Positions 1-11,939 of a stretch of DNA of 64,000 bases are shown here, piece by piece. Every line of letters begins with the position of its first letter. Within the stretch, counting starts at the first letter, position 1. The position numbers and the translations under genes were made by a program. The notes beneath the pieces were generated by a model. The model did no database searches. It was not told the DNA's origin and was given only the letters and a program-made list of their open reading frames with translations. This DNA comes from Toxorhynchites rutilus septentrionalis (Eukaryota > Arthropoda > Insecta > Diptera > Culicidae): NCBI RefSeq assembly GCF_029784135.1, contig NC_073746.1, forward strand, positions 252,406,494-252,470,493, read 5' to 3'.

Positions 1-2360
1 AAGTCCACTCAGTTATAATTGAACAGCGATTGGAGCATGTTGTCGCTATTGTGGTGAAGCTCTTCGTTTATCATGAAAGCGCGGATGAACGGTGTCACCA
101 AGAGCCTGTTTGTGCACCTTAGGCCAGAAGAGAATCCATCAGGAGGAGAGTGATGCCACAAACGGTTCCCCGGGAAAAGATCGGAGCAGCCGCCACAAAC
201 ACACATACATGTGCGGAACTCTTAGTTTGGATGCCATTCAGCATCGAGAAAATTCCGGAAAGATCCAATCGTTACTGTAAAATACATTCATGCACAAGAG
301 TTCATTTTAATGTTTTCTATCCATGTAACACTGCGACTAAATATTTTTCAATCAAGTGCTATTAACAGGTGGTTATCGAGTTAGAATTAACCACTGGTGG
401 GCTTCGAGTATCGAGGAAAATCAGGAAAGAACTAATCGTTGCTGAAAAATACTCTACCAGTTCCCCTGGGAATTGAAAAATACATTGATGCGAAAGAGTT
501 TATTCTAATGTTTTCTATCCATATAATACTGCAACCAAATACATTTGGTTTTGTGATTTTCAATCAATCGCAATTAACAGGAAAGCTTCTGAAAATTATT
601 CTTCCCCATAAGTAGAAAATTTTCGTATCCAATATTGTATGCGCACGCAACGGAAAATGTTTCGCATCGTGAAAATTATATAATTTTAAATCGAATGATA
701 CTCAGTTGCCGAAAGTTTCAAACTCAGAGAGTCATCGTAAACCACACCTTCTCTCCATTCAATCACGCACAAAAAGCATACTTAAGCGATATTCTGGTGG
801 TGAAACGCATTTATTTTTCGTGAGGACATCGATAAGACAACATCGTAATTGAACGAGCTGAACGTGCTGGATGAGATGGACGGCGAGGGATCGAGGGATT
901 CATTACCTGGCCTGACCTGACCTGAAAGACATGTAGTTTGTTTGGAACTGTGAGGGAGGGCAGAAAAGCCGATCGATCAGAAGTAGAAGAGAAGGCGACC
1001 AAGAGAGTATCAGCGTCGAGAAACTGTTCCCCGGGAAGACATCGAAGCAGCTGCCACACACACACACATACACGCGCGAAATTATTTTCGTTTGGATGCC
1101 ATTCAGCATCGAGAAAATTCCGGAAAGATCCAATCGTTGCTGAAAAATAATCTGCCAGTTCCCCTGGGAATTGAAAATACATTCGAGCGAAAGAGTTTAT
1201 TTTAATGTTTTTCAACCGTATAACCAAATACCAAATATTTTTCAATCAAGTGCTATTAACAGGTGGTTATCGAGTTAGGATTAACCACTGGTGGGCTTCG
1301 AGTATCGAGGAAAATCTGGAAAATCTGGAAAATCATGGAATCAAATCATATAACACAGCGACCAAATACATTTGATTTTGTAATTTTTCAATCAAGTGTA
1401 ATTAGCAGGAGAGCTTCTGAAAATTATTCTCCCCCATAAGTAGAAAATTTTCGTATCCAATATTGTATGCGCACGCAACGGAAATTGCCATCGTAAACCA
1501 CACCTTCTCTCGATTCAATCACGCACAAAAAGCATACTTAAGCGATATTCTGGTGGTGAAACGTATTCATTTTTCGAGGGGACATCGACAAGACAACATC
1601 GTAATTGAACGAGCAGAACGTGCTGGACGAGCTGGACGGCGAGGGATCGAGGGATTCATTACCTGGCCTGACCTGACCTGAAAGACATGCAGTTTGTTTG
1701 GAACTGTGAGTGAGGGCAGAAATGCCGATCCATCAGAAGGAGAAGAGAAGACGACCGAAAGAGTACCAGCATCGACAATTGGTTCCGCTTGAGGTATCGA
1801 AGCAACTGCCACACGCATACACGCGTGCAACTCTTTACGTTCGCTGGTTATCGAGAAGAATCCGGAATGAAGTGATCGTTGCTGTAAAATAATCTGCCAG
1901 TCCCACTTGGACTTGAAAATTACATTCAAGCGGAAGAGTTTATTGTAATGTTTTCTATCCTTTTAATACTGCGACCAAATACAATTAATTGTATGATTTT
2001 TCAATCAAGTACAATCAACAGGTGGTTATCGAGTTAGCATTAACCACTGGTGGATTTCGAGAAGAATCGAGGAGAATCCGGAAAGATGTCGTTGCTGCAA
2101 AATAATCAACCAGTTCCCCTTGGAATTGAAAATTACATGCAAGCGAACGAATTTATTTTAATGTTTTCTATACATATAATACTGCGACCAAATACATTTA
2201 GTTCTGTGATTTTTCAATCAAGTGCAATTAGCAGGAAAACTTCTGAAGATTATTCTTCCCCATCAGTAGGATATTTTCGTATCCAATATTGGATGCATAA
2301 AACCTTGTACCTCCGTTTTCAAAGTCCCCCAAATATTCATTTATTCATTCATTCAGAATG
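1..2360. repeat. Diverged long tandem repeat, about three units
   Basis: The same ordered blocks recur. A block with a CA-rich stretch and ATTCCGGAAAGATCC starts near 179, 1042 and (more diverged) 1794. A block containing GGTGGTTATCGAGTTAG starts at 368, 1262 and 2021. A block from CGCACGCAACGGAAA through the duplicated CCTGACCTGACCTG spans about 640-930 and 1470-1690. Spacing is about 0.75-0.9 kb, so this is an old direct tandem array with indels. Open frames inside it (for example 144 aa at 811-1245 minus and 120 aa at 1567-1929 minus) share the repeat sequence and resemble no protein I know. It may run off the left edge. Confidence 0.8.
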
Positions 2361-2654
2361 AATTCTGATTCAACTTCAAACAAATGATCACTAAATCAAC
2401 GATAGTCCTACGTCACCATTGCGGTTATACCATAGATATAACCCACTTCCTGTTTTTTTTCCCTTGGTTTCTATCCTGCAAATCTTTTTCTAAACAGAAC
2501 GGATCAACGCAAAATTTTTACCATCGTAAGATATGGGGTTTTCAAACAATTTGCTGTCAAAAGATTTCAGAAACGCCTACTACGTCCGTTGCTATAAAAT
2601 AAACAGGGATTCTAACTGAATCAAACCATATTCGCACTGCGGATTGGAATGAGT
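2361..2654. other. No gene seen
   Basis: AT-rich spacer between the tandem array and the DD37E element. No coding or repeat signature was recognised. Confidence 0.5.
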
Positions 2655-2656
2655 TA

Positions 2657-3955
2657 AAGGGTGTGTCACATCAAATTGCATCACGGAAAAAACGCTGTAG
2701 AAATTCGCCCAGTAGACCGATCCTTTTGAAAATTTTAGACAGTAAAATAAAAACTATTAAACAACTTTTGGCATTTTCTTTTAATCATACTTCGAACCCA
2801 AGCCTGTATGCTCGCCCCTTCCTCTTTACCCCGTCCATAAGGTTCTGTACAACGTCAGGTTGTAGTTTTTTTTGAACAGAAATCCATTTTCTCTTGAAGT
2901 CCGCCTCCGATTTGACAACTTTTGGGTTCTTCCGGAGGGCCTGCTTCATAATCGCCCAATATTTCTCTATTGGGCGAAGCTCCGGCGCGTTGGGCGGGTT
3001 CATTTCCTTTGGCACGAAGGTGACCCCGTTGGCTTCGTACCACTCCAACACGTCCTTTGAATAGTGGCACGAAGCGAGATCCGGCCAGAAGATGGTCGGG
3101 CTCTCGTGCTGCTTCAATAGTGGTAGTAAGCGCTTCTGTAGGCACTCCTTAAGGTAAACCTGCCCGTTTACCGTGCCGGTCATCACGAAGGGGGCGCTCC
3201 GCTTTCCGCAAGAGCAGATCGCTTGCCACACCATGTACTTTTTGGCAAACTTGGATAGTTTCTGCTTGCGAATCTCCTCCGGAACGCTGAATTTGTCCTC
3301 TGCGGAGATGAAACAACAGGCCCGGCAGCTGACGAAAGTCCGCTTTGACGTAGGTTTCGTCGTCCATTACCAGGCAATGCGGCTTCGTCAGCATTTCGGT
3401 GTACAGCTTCCGGGCTCGCGTCTTCCCCACCATGTTTTGCCTTTCGTCGCGGTTAAGAGCCTTCTGAACCTTGTATGTACGCAGGCCCTCCCGCTGCTTG
3501 GTCCGCTGGACGAATGAACTTGACAAATTCAGCTTATTGGCGACATCCCGGACTGAACTTCTCGGATCACGTCTAAACTACTTAACTACGCGCTTGTGAT
3601 CTTTTTCACTGACGGAGTATCCATTTTTGCCGTTCTTCACCATCCGGTCAATGGTTAGGTTCTCGAAGTATCGTTTTAGTACTCTGCTGACCGTGGATTG
3701 GACGATTCCCAGCATCTTACCGATGTCCCGATGTGACAACTCCGGATTCTCGAAATGAGTGCACAGGATTAATTCACGACACTCTTTTACGTTCGACGAC
3801 ATTTTTCCAAATTTACGAAAAATTGACAGTGAAGCATGGCCAACGTGATCTATACACTCTTATCTGATTATAAAACCAAAGCTGAAGATATAATTCCTAA
3901 AAATTAAATTTCTACAGCGTTTTTTCCGTGATGCAATTTGATGTGACACACCCTT
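2657..3955 (-). mobile_element. Tc1/mariner-superfamily DD37E transposon, copy 1 (complete ends)
   Basis: A 49-bp terminal inverted repeat beginning AAGGGTGTGTCACATCAAAT lies at 2657-2705 and, inverted, at 3907-3955. Each end is flanked by the TA expected for IS630/Tc1/mariner insertions (2655-2656 and 3956-3957). The element is about 1.3 kb and encodes one transposase on the minus strand. A second copy with nearly the same sequence lies in the opposite orientation at 45462-46758. DD37E elements are known from mosquitoes, which agrees with the rest of the window. Confidence 0.95.
2785..3802 (-). pseudogene. DD37E transposase, disrupted
   Basis: The start is the ATG at 3802 (MSSNVKECRELIL). 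An N-terminal helix-turn-helix follows (LSHRDIGKMLGI, STVSRVLKRY). The first catalytic Asp is in VMDDETYVKADF, the second in IFWPDLASCHYS, and the Glu in ELRPIEKYW. I count 37 residues between the second Asp and the Glu, hence DD37E. The protein would cut and rejoin the element ends in the nucleus. Two lesions are visible against copy 2: an in-frame TAG near 3579, where copy 2 has CAG, and a frameshift near 3305-3315 after QLPGLLF. The last 150 residues (2785-3234) are open. A true pseudogene, but largely preserved. Confidence 0.93.
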
Positions 3956-3957
3956 TA

Positions 3958-4500
3958 GTAGTAGGCTGATCGAATGGTTCAGGAATAAAAATGAGGCACG
4001 CAAGTCAAAAAAATATATTTTCTAATATTTTTTGGAAAATATAATAGAAAGAACAAAACCAAACAATCAAACATTCTTAGATGAAGCTGCTTTGTTCTCT
4101 ATATCGAAGGAATATTTAGATGATGAAGCGACTTTGCGAATATGATTTTTGGAAATTTTATGCAAACAGTTTGTCACGTTCCGGTTAAAAATTCAGTAAT
4201 CTTTATGAATTCCTTACACTCTAGAAATTTCTTTACTGGAGATATTTGCACCTAACTATCGGCAACTGGCACGGATTCTTTATTTTACCTTTTTATCTCA
4301 TTAGTTATAGTTATTAGGTGTACCGGTAAGTTTCTTCGGTTATACAACAGATGGACTTGATACTTGATAATTTGATTATTATTCCAGTGAATCAAATTTC
4401 CAGACAATCGTTGGAAAGTCTTTTCAGTATATGTCAAAAAGTTGAAGCGTAAACAACACAGTTTTTTGTCACTTCGAATATGTCGAATTTCGTACCAACG
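3958..4500. other. No gene seen
   Basis: AT-rich spacer between the DD37E element and the mariner fragment. No ORF or recognised repeat. The left end of the mariner presumably lies in 4400-4500, but no inverted repeat could be confirmed. Confidence 0.4.
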
Positions 4501-4508
4501 AGAGTGTT

Positions 4509-5170
4509 TTGCGGGGAGTGTTACTTCATTACTTCAATATGAAGAGCAAAGCTGCGGAAAGTCATCGCATTTTGGTGGAAGTTTATGATGACCATGCTTC
4601 AACTGAGCGAACGTGTCAGACGTGGTTTGCACGGCTTAAAAGTGATAATTTTGACGAAGAACGTTCCGGACCGTCAAAAAAGTTTGAATATGAAGAATTG
4701 GAGGCTTTACTCAATCAAGATCCGTCACAAACGCAACAAGAACTTGCAGTTATACTTGGAGTAGCTCAGCAAACCATATCCGATCGTTTGGAAACAATGG
4801 GAATGATCCGAAAGATAGGACATTGGGTGCCGTATGAATTGAAGCCACGAGACGTCTAACGCCGTTTTTTCACGTGCGACTGCTCCAACGGCATCAAAGA
4901 ATGGGTTTTTTTCGCATCGAATCGTTACTGGCGATGAAAAGTAGGTCCATTACGATAGTACTAAACGTCGGGCAACGTATGGATACCCCGGCTATGCATC
5001 AACATCTACGGCCGCGCGGACTATTCACGGCCAGAAGGTTATGCTGTTTATTTGGTGGGACCAGCTGGGTGTGATGTACTATGAGCTGCTAAAACCGAAT
5101 GAAACAATTACGGGGCAGCTCTACCGACGACAATTAATGTGTTTGAGCCGTGAACTGAAGGAAAAATTCA
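4509..5170 (+). pseudogene. mariner transposase, N-terminal two-fifths, truncated and frameshifted
   Basis: The reading frame matches DD34D mariner transposases. LLHYFNMKSKAAESHRILVE and CQTWFARLKS are the first helix-turn-helix. LGVAQQTISDRLETMGMI and GHWVPYELKPRDV are the second, with the WVPHEL-type linker. After 4859 the frame breaks: HQRMGF and RIESLLAMKS lie in another frame, with the GDEKW-equivalent damaged. LFIWWDQLGVMYYELLKPNE at about 5044-5097 is the conserved WWD/YYELL block. Similarity stops near 5170 (SRELKEK), before the second and third catalytic Asp, where an unrelated repeat begins. Not functional. The 3' half and right terminal repeat are missing. Confidence 0.9.
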
Positions 5171-5310
5171 CAGGAGGGTTGTGTCCAAGACACGACCGCA
5201 TAGTTGACGTAGGATTCCGTTAGGCTATCTGCTGCACGCTGATTTTGGATATGTTTGAAGAATTACATTGTTAAACTCTTCGATAATGATTTGGGTCGGT
5301 TTTGTCTGGT
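5171..5310 (+). repeat. Local repeat, copy 1 (GGAGGGTTGTGTCC module)
   Basis: The block starting near ACAGGAGGGTTGTGTCC and containing TTGACGTAGGATTCCGTTAG, followed by a GGATATGTT-GAAGAATTA segment, is found again at about 6686-6800. A more diverged version lies near 11952-12005. It abuts the truncated mariner exactly where transposase similarity ends. The family is not identified. Confidence 0.7.
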
Positions 5311-6142
5311 TGTTAGGTAATGTTTGTTCACTCCACCAGTGTCCATAACCAAGTGATAATGATAGAAGGATGGTGATTAGTAATTAGATGGTGCGTATCA
5401 CGTACCAAAGCCGCCCCCTGTGGTCCTGGACGAAATGGCGCCTGTGTTATGTATGGATGAAATAAAGAAAAAAAGCTCATCAAAGCAATATAAGATAATT
5501 ATCATTATTGAACCCAATTTTTCTCACCAGAAAAAAAAGTGTTACTTTAGTATAGAGAAAATATATTTGAAATGGAAAAGTAATTTCATTCATAATTTTT
5601 TATTTTCTGAGTGTTTATTCAACCCATTTCCTTTTCGCTTTAAACCCAACGGAACACGATGCTACATGCCTCAATGCGAATTTCAATTGGGCTAACAGCA
5701 CCCAATAAGATATGTAGAGCATATGTGAAATCACTTTTTCGAATATTCCTTCATTTTTCCAATTTTGCTCGTCGCATGAACTTTCCTTGGGAGAAAAAAA
5801 ATCGTTTCATATTTCAAGTCATTTTAACACAATAGCTACCATACACAATTTTACACTTACAGTTGTGCTAAAAGTTTTACGAAGCAACCAACATAAAAGT
5901 TCCAAATTTAAATTTTATTTATATTCTATCAAGCATAAGTTCTATTCAATTCATTGAAGCATCATTCTTCAATCGAAAGATTCTTATTGGAACGAAAAAA
6001 CACTTGTTCACCGCTACCAACTTATTCGCCAGCACGTATGCAATCAACAATGACCACGCTAGTTACAATGAGCACTATCCATTTGTGCGCGTCGTTAGTT
6101 AAACTATCGAGGGTTTTTACATGCTGATTTCTCCCAGAAACC
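5311..6142. other. No gene seen
   Basis: AT-rich spacer. The longest frame (91 aa, 5420-5695 +) is low complexity, with no recognisable domain. Confidence 0.4.
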
Positions 6143-6551
6143 ATGGATTTGAAATCTCTGTTAGGGAATACATGTCGGTGGGAAAAAAGCTCCCTCTACT
6201 TTCATGTATCTGCAATGCCAATTTCCCCTAGGCAGCTTGGTTTTGATGTCTCTGCTTGGGACCTGCCGCATATGTCGTCAATTTCGACCTATCAGAAGTG
6301 GGTAATTTCGTTAGGATATGGGTTGAGATTTTTCAATTGTTCGATAGTTAGTTTCATGACATATACCATTTTATTCAATGTAAAAAAATGTTATGGAGTA
6401 CCGAAAGTGATTGACGCAAAAGTCTCATCAATCCATCATGAAATGACTGAACAATAAGCATTTGAAATTGGACAATTTTCACGGTGCGCTCGATTTTCGA
6501 TTTTCAATTTGTACCCCAATATGTTCCCGAAAGACGTAATCCTACGTCAAG
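6143..6551 (+). repeat. Dispersed repeat, copy 1 of a local duplication
   Basis: About 6143-6551 matches about 7000-7394 closely: same order, roughly 85 percent identity by eye. Both contain TATGTCGTCAATTTCGACC-type and GGATATGGGTTGAGATTTTT blocks and end in GACGTAATCCTACGTCAA. Parallel open frames exist in both (MPISPRQLGFDVS at about 6212 and MPISPRKLGFDVS at 7061). I do not recognise the peptide, and it may be a chance frame shared by a repeat. Confidence 0.75.
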
Positions 6552-6685
6552 CGGCCACAATACGAGCAAAGACACGATAAAGTTATGTTGAAAAAATATA
6601 ATGATATAATAAGAAATGATAGCAACTTCAGCAACATTGCCTCAACAAGACCAGTAAATGTCACAAGACCGTAATAAAAAAGTCA

Positions 6686-6800
6686 CAGGAGGGTTGTGTC
6701 CGAGACACGATCGCATAATTGACGTAGGATTCCGTTAGGCTATCTGTTGATTTCGGATATGTTGAAGAATTATATCGTTAAACTATTTGATAATGATCTG
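6686..6800 (+). repeat. Local repeat, copy 2 (GGAGGGTTGTGTCC module)
   Basis: Second copy of the module at 5171-5310. It leads directly into the 95-bp tandem repeat. The two modules and the two flanking duplications suggest that 5.17-7.4 kb is a duplicated composite repeat. Confidence 0.7.
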
Positions 6801-7100
6801 GTTTTAATGTCTCTGTTAGGGAACACATTTCGGTAGGTACAAAAGTTTCCCTTACTTTGATGTATTTGCAATGCCGATTTCCCCCAGGCAGCTTGGTTTT
6901 GATATCTCTGTTAGGGAACACATTTCGGTAAGAACAAAAGTCCCCCCTACTTTCATGTATTTGCAATGCCGATTTCACCCAGGCAGCCTGGTTTAGATGT
7001 CTTTGTTAAGGAACACATTTCGGTAGGAACAAAAGTCTCCCTTACTTTCATGTATTTGCAATGCCGATTTCCCCCAGGAAGCTTGGTTTTGATGTCTCTG
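6800..7100 (+). repeat. 95-bp tandem repeat, three units plus part
   Basis: The unit boundary GGTTTT/GGTTTA followed by ATGTCTCTGTTAGG recurs at 6800, 6895, 6990 and 7085, exactly 95 bp apart. Each full unit carries GGAACACATTTCGGTA and a TTCATGTATTTGCAATGCCG-like block. A single diverged unit precedes the first duplicate near 6143. The fourth unit passes into the duplicated segment that continues to 7394. Confidence 0.92.
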
Positions 7101-7394
7101 TAAGGGACCCGCCGCATGTGTCGTCAATTTCGACCAATCAGAAGTGGGTATTTCCGTTCGGATATGGGTTGAGATTTTTCAATTGTTCGATAATTAGTTT
7201 CATGACAAATATTATTATATTCAATATAAAAAATTGTTATAGAGTGCCGACATCGATTGACGCAAAAATTTCATCAATCCATCATCAATGGCTGAGGAAT
7301 AAGCGTTTGAAATTGGACAACTTTCACGATGTGCTCGTTTTCGATTTTCAATTTGTACCTCAATATGTTCGCGAAAGACGTAATCCTACGTCAA
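7061..7394 (+). repeat. Dispersed repeat, copy 2 of the local duplication
   Basis: Direct copy of 6212-6551, sharing GGATATGGGTTGAGATTTTT and ending GACGTAATCCTACGTCAA. A 112-aa frame (7061-7399) is open here, while the counterpart in copy 1 is shorter. There is no known domain. Confidence 0.75.
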
Positions 7395-9578
7395 AATGAT
7401 CGAAAAAACGGTACTGTCCCATTCAAAACGGTACGTTTGGTTAGCCTAGCTAGTGGGAATATAAATATGTCAAATACGTGAAAACAACAGCTTGCCATAA
7501 TGCTAGACCACATACTTGGCAACACATTGTTTACATACATCACACAGAGTGTTCTTTACTTTACTGTTGACTACTCCAAAAAAGATGTTTATAATGCATG
7601 AACAATTTTGAAAAAATATACTGCTCCTCAAAGCGGCTCTGATGGCTGAAGATCACTCTGTATAGTGATTGTCATTATCTACACCACTATCGATCATGTC
7701 GGAAAAAATTGCAGGTGTCCTCTGTGGATTGAACAGGTGTGCCTAATCGATTGGCATTAGAAACACATATTTAGTTCTGGCGCTCTGCCACGACAACTTG
7801 TATTAAACCTTCAGTTGTGTTACCCCACCGTCTAACGGGATCGTTTGTGAAATGCTCAGAACACCCTGCCTACCGGTAGATCAACAATTAACCGCCGCAA
7901 CATGGAAAAACTATTGCAATAATAACCTTACCACACACACGAACCTGTTCAATATTTTGCTACATTTACCATTTACCATCAATTTATTGACGGGGGCGAG
8001 GCAATATTAATCTCGCCTATACCTATTGGGTTTTGATTCTGATTTTACGGATGGGGCACCATATATCGCGAAGTGAAATGTGGCTCTTGTTGTATGAGTT
8101 ATGTTGAAAATGTCGCCCCGTGATATGTTTTCTCACGGACAAAATATACCAGACGCTTGTAGGTGTCGCGATGTAATTGAAATTTTTATTTTACAACAAT
8201 TTATTCTCTAATTAATCCGTGATCGAACCGAGCTTAAATTGCATCCACTTATCGTTGCTCTTATCCGTCGGAACAAAAAATTGGCTGAAGCATGGGATAT
8301 TGCATCAACCAGCCAAGCCAAGCCATCGTTTGGAAAGATGGCTTTCCCGGTACCCCAGCTCCGATGAAATTATGGAAAGATTGCTCAACTAATTGAATTT
8401 CATGCTACAGTATAATCGCTCTCATTGATTTGTACTACCACAAGCAGGATAATAGCTGAACCATCGGAAGCGTAACACCTAATAATAAAATACATCGGGG
8501 AATTCGTTAACAAAAAGGAACGATTTCACCGCTGCATTTCCCTCGGCGGGTATTTGTTTTTCATCCAATCAATTAGCAGATCTCACAACAATGGCGGACT
8601 ATGATACTATAACCATTGCTAACTAGCATGGGGATTCGTCGTATAATTCTTCAGGTTGATCCATCCGAAACTGTTGGTTTGCGTTAGTACGACGGAACGG
8701 TGAATTTGAGCATCCCATGAAAAATCGATGTGCCTATGACAACATTCCCTCGTTGTTGAACTTCCAGGAGACGGCACCTTGGTTTTGATGGGTGTGTTGC
8801 GGAAACCGTAATGTGGGCCAATCAAAACGGGGTAGTTAGGGCGTTCAGATAGCGCTCGACATTTTACAGTGATTCAATTGCTTATCTCAGGAAAAATAAC
8901 ATTTTATTTATTGTGATAGATGCGTAGAAATATTTCCTATCAATTGATGCAAAAATCTTTCCGATTTATTAAGAAATGTTCGAGCTATAAGCATTCGAAA
9001 TCTTTCATAGCCGTACTGTCCGGCTTAGCTCTCCTCGTTCTATAATATTTCTCAGGGTCGGCTTTGGCCCTAGGGAAGAATGTTCCGATCTTATGAAAAC
9101 CGGTAAAACAATAAGCGGAAAGCGGACACGAGAAGCTGTCTGTGCAAATGGACTAGCTTTGCTGATAGGATAGGAAAAAGCGTTAGTTGTTTTTCTGATA
9201 AAAAATGTTTTTTTTTCGTTCTGTGGGGTCCTTCGCTACGTGGGCTACGCTGTCCTTCGTGTTCGTCGTCTTCGTCGCCGCCGCGCTACGATGTGCCGAG
9301 GATGCCGGAAGGTGGGAGGGGATTTATCCTAATGAGTGATACTCTGGAACCTTGATTATACGCAATAGCGTCGCCTTGGAACGTGGTGGTAGGTGGCCGA
9401 TGGCCCTATGTCGAGCACCTGTCACCTCTTTTCGTATCATTCAGCTCCTTTCCTCCTCCTACTCACTCCCATTTTCAACGGAAGGATCTGTCAGGATCGA
9501 CAGATGTCTTTTTCGCCCGACACGCAACCTCGTCGGAGCGATATTGGGTTAGTACATTTACATATTTTTAATCAAGGT
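7395..9578. other. No gene seen; short GC-rich patch near 9240-9320
   Basis: No transposon protein, RNA gene or long ORF is recognised. A GC-rich, CG-dinucleotide-rich patch (GTTCGTCGTCTTCGTCGCC and neighbours) stands out from the AT-rich background at 9240-9320. Three overlapping frames of 62-72 aa follow (9352-9611). I cannot assign them to an exon. Confidence 0.4.
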
Positions 9579-10860
9579 TCGGGCTTCCGAAAGTATACAG
9601 CCCTGCGCTGACAACCGTTTGACATAGCTGTCAACCAAAGCGTCATATCGTTAGTTGAATGTCTGCCATTTTACAATATGGATCGTTTTAGCATCGCACA
9701 ACGTGTTAATTTTGTTAAATTATACTATAAAAAAGATGGAAAACCGGCAAATGTTTTTCAAGCATTACGGACGGATTTTGATCGTCATGGACGGCCTACA
9801 GAGCACACAATCGCTAATGTAGTGCGTAAATTCGAACAAACTGGATCCGTAGCGGATATTGTGAAACCTGTGCATCATCGTAATGTGCGTTCAGCCGAAA
9901 ATATTGCTGCTGTTGTTGCCAGTGTGGAGGATGACCCGAATGTTTCGATTCCACGGCGTGCTCAGCAATTGGGCTTGTCAAACACATTATTGTGGCGAAT
10001 TTTGCATTTGGACTTGCACCTACATCCATATAAAGTCCAACTGGTACAAAATTAGAGCGTGGTGACCATGGAATGCGTCGGGCATACGTCGATTGGGTGA
10101 ACGAACAACGAAAATGCTGAATTTTCGCATCAAATTTTCTTCAGCGATGAGGCACATTTCGAGCTCGGTGGCTATGTGAACACCCAAAATTTCCGTATAT
10201 AGGGCTCAGAAAATCCACACGTGATTGTTGAGAGGCCATTGCATCCGCCAAAAGTCACTGTTTGGTGCGCATTATGGTCTGGTGGAGTCATCGGGCCGTA
10301 TTTCTTTGAAAATGAGGACGGCGAGACGGTAACTGTGAATGGTGAGCGCTATGGCCGCTTGTTAACCGATTTTTTTTGCCACAAATTGAAGATATGGATA
10401 CGGATGACATGTGGTTTCAGCAGGACGGCGCCACGTGCCACACAACACGACCGAACATGGCCATATTGCGAACTAATGCGAGGGACGCATAATTTCGCGT
10501 TTTGGAGATGCCAATTGACCGTCCAGATCATGCGATTTGAACCCGCTAGACTTTGTTTTGTGGGGTTATGCGAAAGACCGTGTCTATGCCAACTCTCCGC
10601 AAACTCTTGAACATTTGAAAGACAACATTCGTAAAGTTATGACCGAGATACCGCCCCATATGTGCCGAAAAGTCATCGAAAATTACCTGTTCCGGATCAA
10701 GGTGTGCGAGGAAGCTCTAGGTGGACATTTGAATGATGTTGTATTTCACACATAATGGCATAAACCAAACTTAAATTTGAAATAAAAGTTTCATCGAAAT
10801 TCGAATTCTAAGTGTGTTTTATTTCAATTTACTTTCGGAATTTAAAGTTGGAAAACCCTG
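9579..10860 (+). mobile_element. DD41D mariner-like transposon, copy 1
   Basis: The right end reads GGAAAACCCTG followed by TA at 10861-10862, identical to the ends of copy 2. The left end is degraded: only CTTCCGAAAGTATACAG of the terminal repeat is clear, from about 9580. The element is about 1.28 kb with one transposase on the plus strand. Copy 2 lies at 18373-19968 in the opposite orientation. The 10318-10350 stretch preserves the empty site of the SINE found in copy 2. Confidence 0.9.
9678..10755 (+). pseudogene. DD41D (rosa-like) transposase, disrupted
   Basis: The start is ATG at 9678 (MDRFSIAQRVNFVKLYYK). The N-terminal helix-turn-helix region runs through EHTIANVVRKFEQTGSV and LSNTLLWRILH. 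The first catalytic Asp is in FFSDEAHFELGGYVN, the second in WFQQDGATCHT, the third in NPLDFVLWGYAKDRV. Copy 2 gives 41 residues between the last two, so the class is DD41D. Lesions: a one-base deletion near 10050 after YKVQLVQ (copy 2 has one more A), an indel near 10110 in the NEQQ stretch, a stop at 10201, and frameshifts at about 10380 and 10480-10540. The C-terminus (10537-10755) is open. Nonfunctional. Confidence 0.92.
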
Positions 10861-10862
10861 TA

Positions 10863-11327
10863 CATTTAACAATAATTATACCAGTCGAAACAAAACAAAA
10901 ATTGACTTACACACTAGACACAAAATATTTGCACAAACAACCTTTTGTGACTGATGAATTTTGATATGATCGGTAACAATATTCTGTGTTTAGGTTCCTC
11001 TCCTATTTTTTGAGATAGAGCCGTTTGGTGTTATGCATTTTTTTCTGCCTCAGTACTTAGTATCTGTAATGACGATTTTCTCAGCAATACGAAATAAATT
11101 TCTAGTTAGTTTCTGTGAAAAAGTATTCTAAAAAAAAATGCTTTAGAAGGAATAATTTCTCTCCGTGCATGAAAGGAAACGAAGAGCAATGAATACTGCA
11201 ACAACGGGTGGTATGTTTTGTATTTACATGATGTACTTAAATTAGGAACATCGTGTTTGTTTAAGATGTGAGAAACGCATGTTTATGTTTGTGTATCATT
11301 GAGCATGTTTGAACATCGCGAAAAGTA
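10863..11327. other. No gene seen
   Basis: AT-rich spacer. Nothing recognised. Confidence 0.4.
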
Positions 11328-11930
11328 AACCACCAACATTGAAGTAATTGGCGAGTCTAGTGATAAATTGAAAATTTATAATAATTCGTGATGCGTAAAG
11401 AAATGAACCGCAATGCAAAAGTGGACTGTGAGTTCAAAAATTAAAAACTGCGGTATGTAAAGAAAACCACCTGAACTGAAGTTCTGGACGGGTCGAGTGA
11501 TAATTCGATAATTAATAATAATTCCTGATGCGTAATGAAAGCGAACCAAAATATAAAAGTGTTCTGTGAGTACAAGAATTATAAATCGGCGGTTTGTAAA
11601 GAAACCCACTAATAATTACTTGGCGTGTTGAGGCAACCGCCAGATTCATATTTCGTGATGCATAAAGAAAATGATCCGAAGTGTAAAAGTGGTCTGTTAG
11701 TACAAACATCAAAATCTGCGTTGCATAAAGAAAACCACCAAAATCAAAGCTGTGGGCGCTTTGGGACTGCCGCTAGATATAGATTCTGTGGTGTGTAAAG
11801 ATAACCACAAGATGTGAGAAAATGGTGCGTCATGACAACTGCCGGTTCCAAAAATTCACCAGACATGAAATAGCAACAGCCGTGGTCGAAATATGTGGTA
11901 TGTAAAGAGATCTACCACCAGGTTGATCGC
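11328..11930. repeat. Degenerate tandem repeat of about 135 bp
   Basis: GTGATGCGTAAAGAAA-like segments occur at about 11388, 11524 and 11656. AAACCACC-type segments followed by a GG-G-CG block recur at about 11328, 11463, 11601, 11730 and 11799. The period is about 132-138 bp in the first part and decays later. The ORFs on the minus strand are products of the repeat. Confidence 0.75.
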
Positions 11931-11939
11931 CTAGGTAGA

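Noticed and set aside
811..1245. 144-aa minus-strand ORF
   Set aside because: Lies in the tandem repeat. The homologous frame in the next unit (1567-1929) diverges at both ends, and there is no domain.
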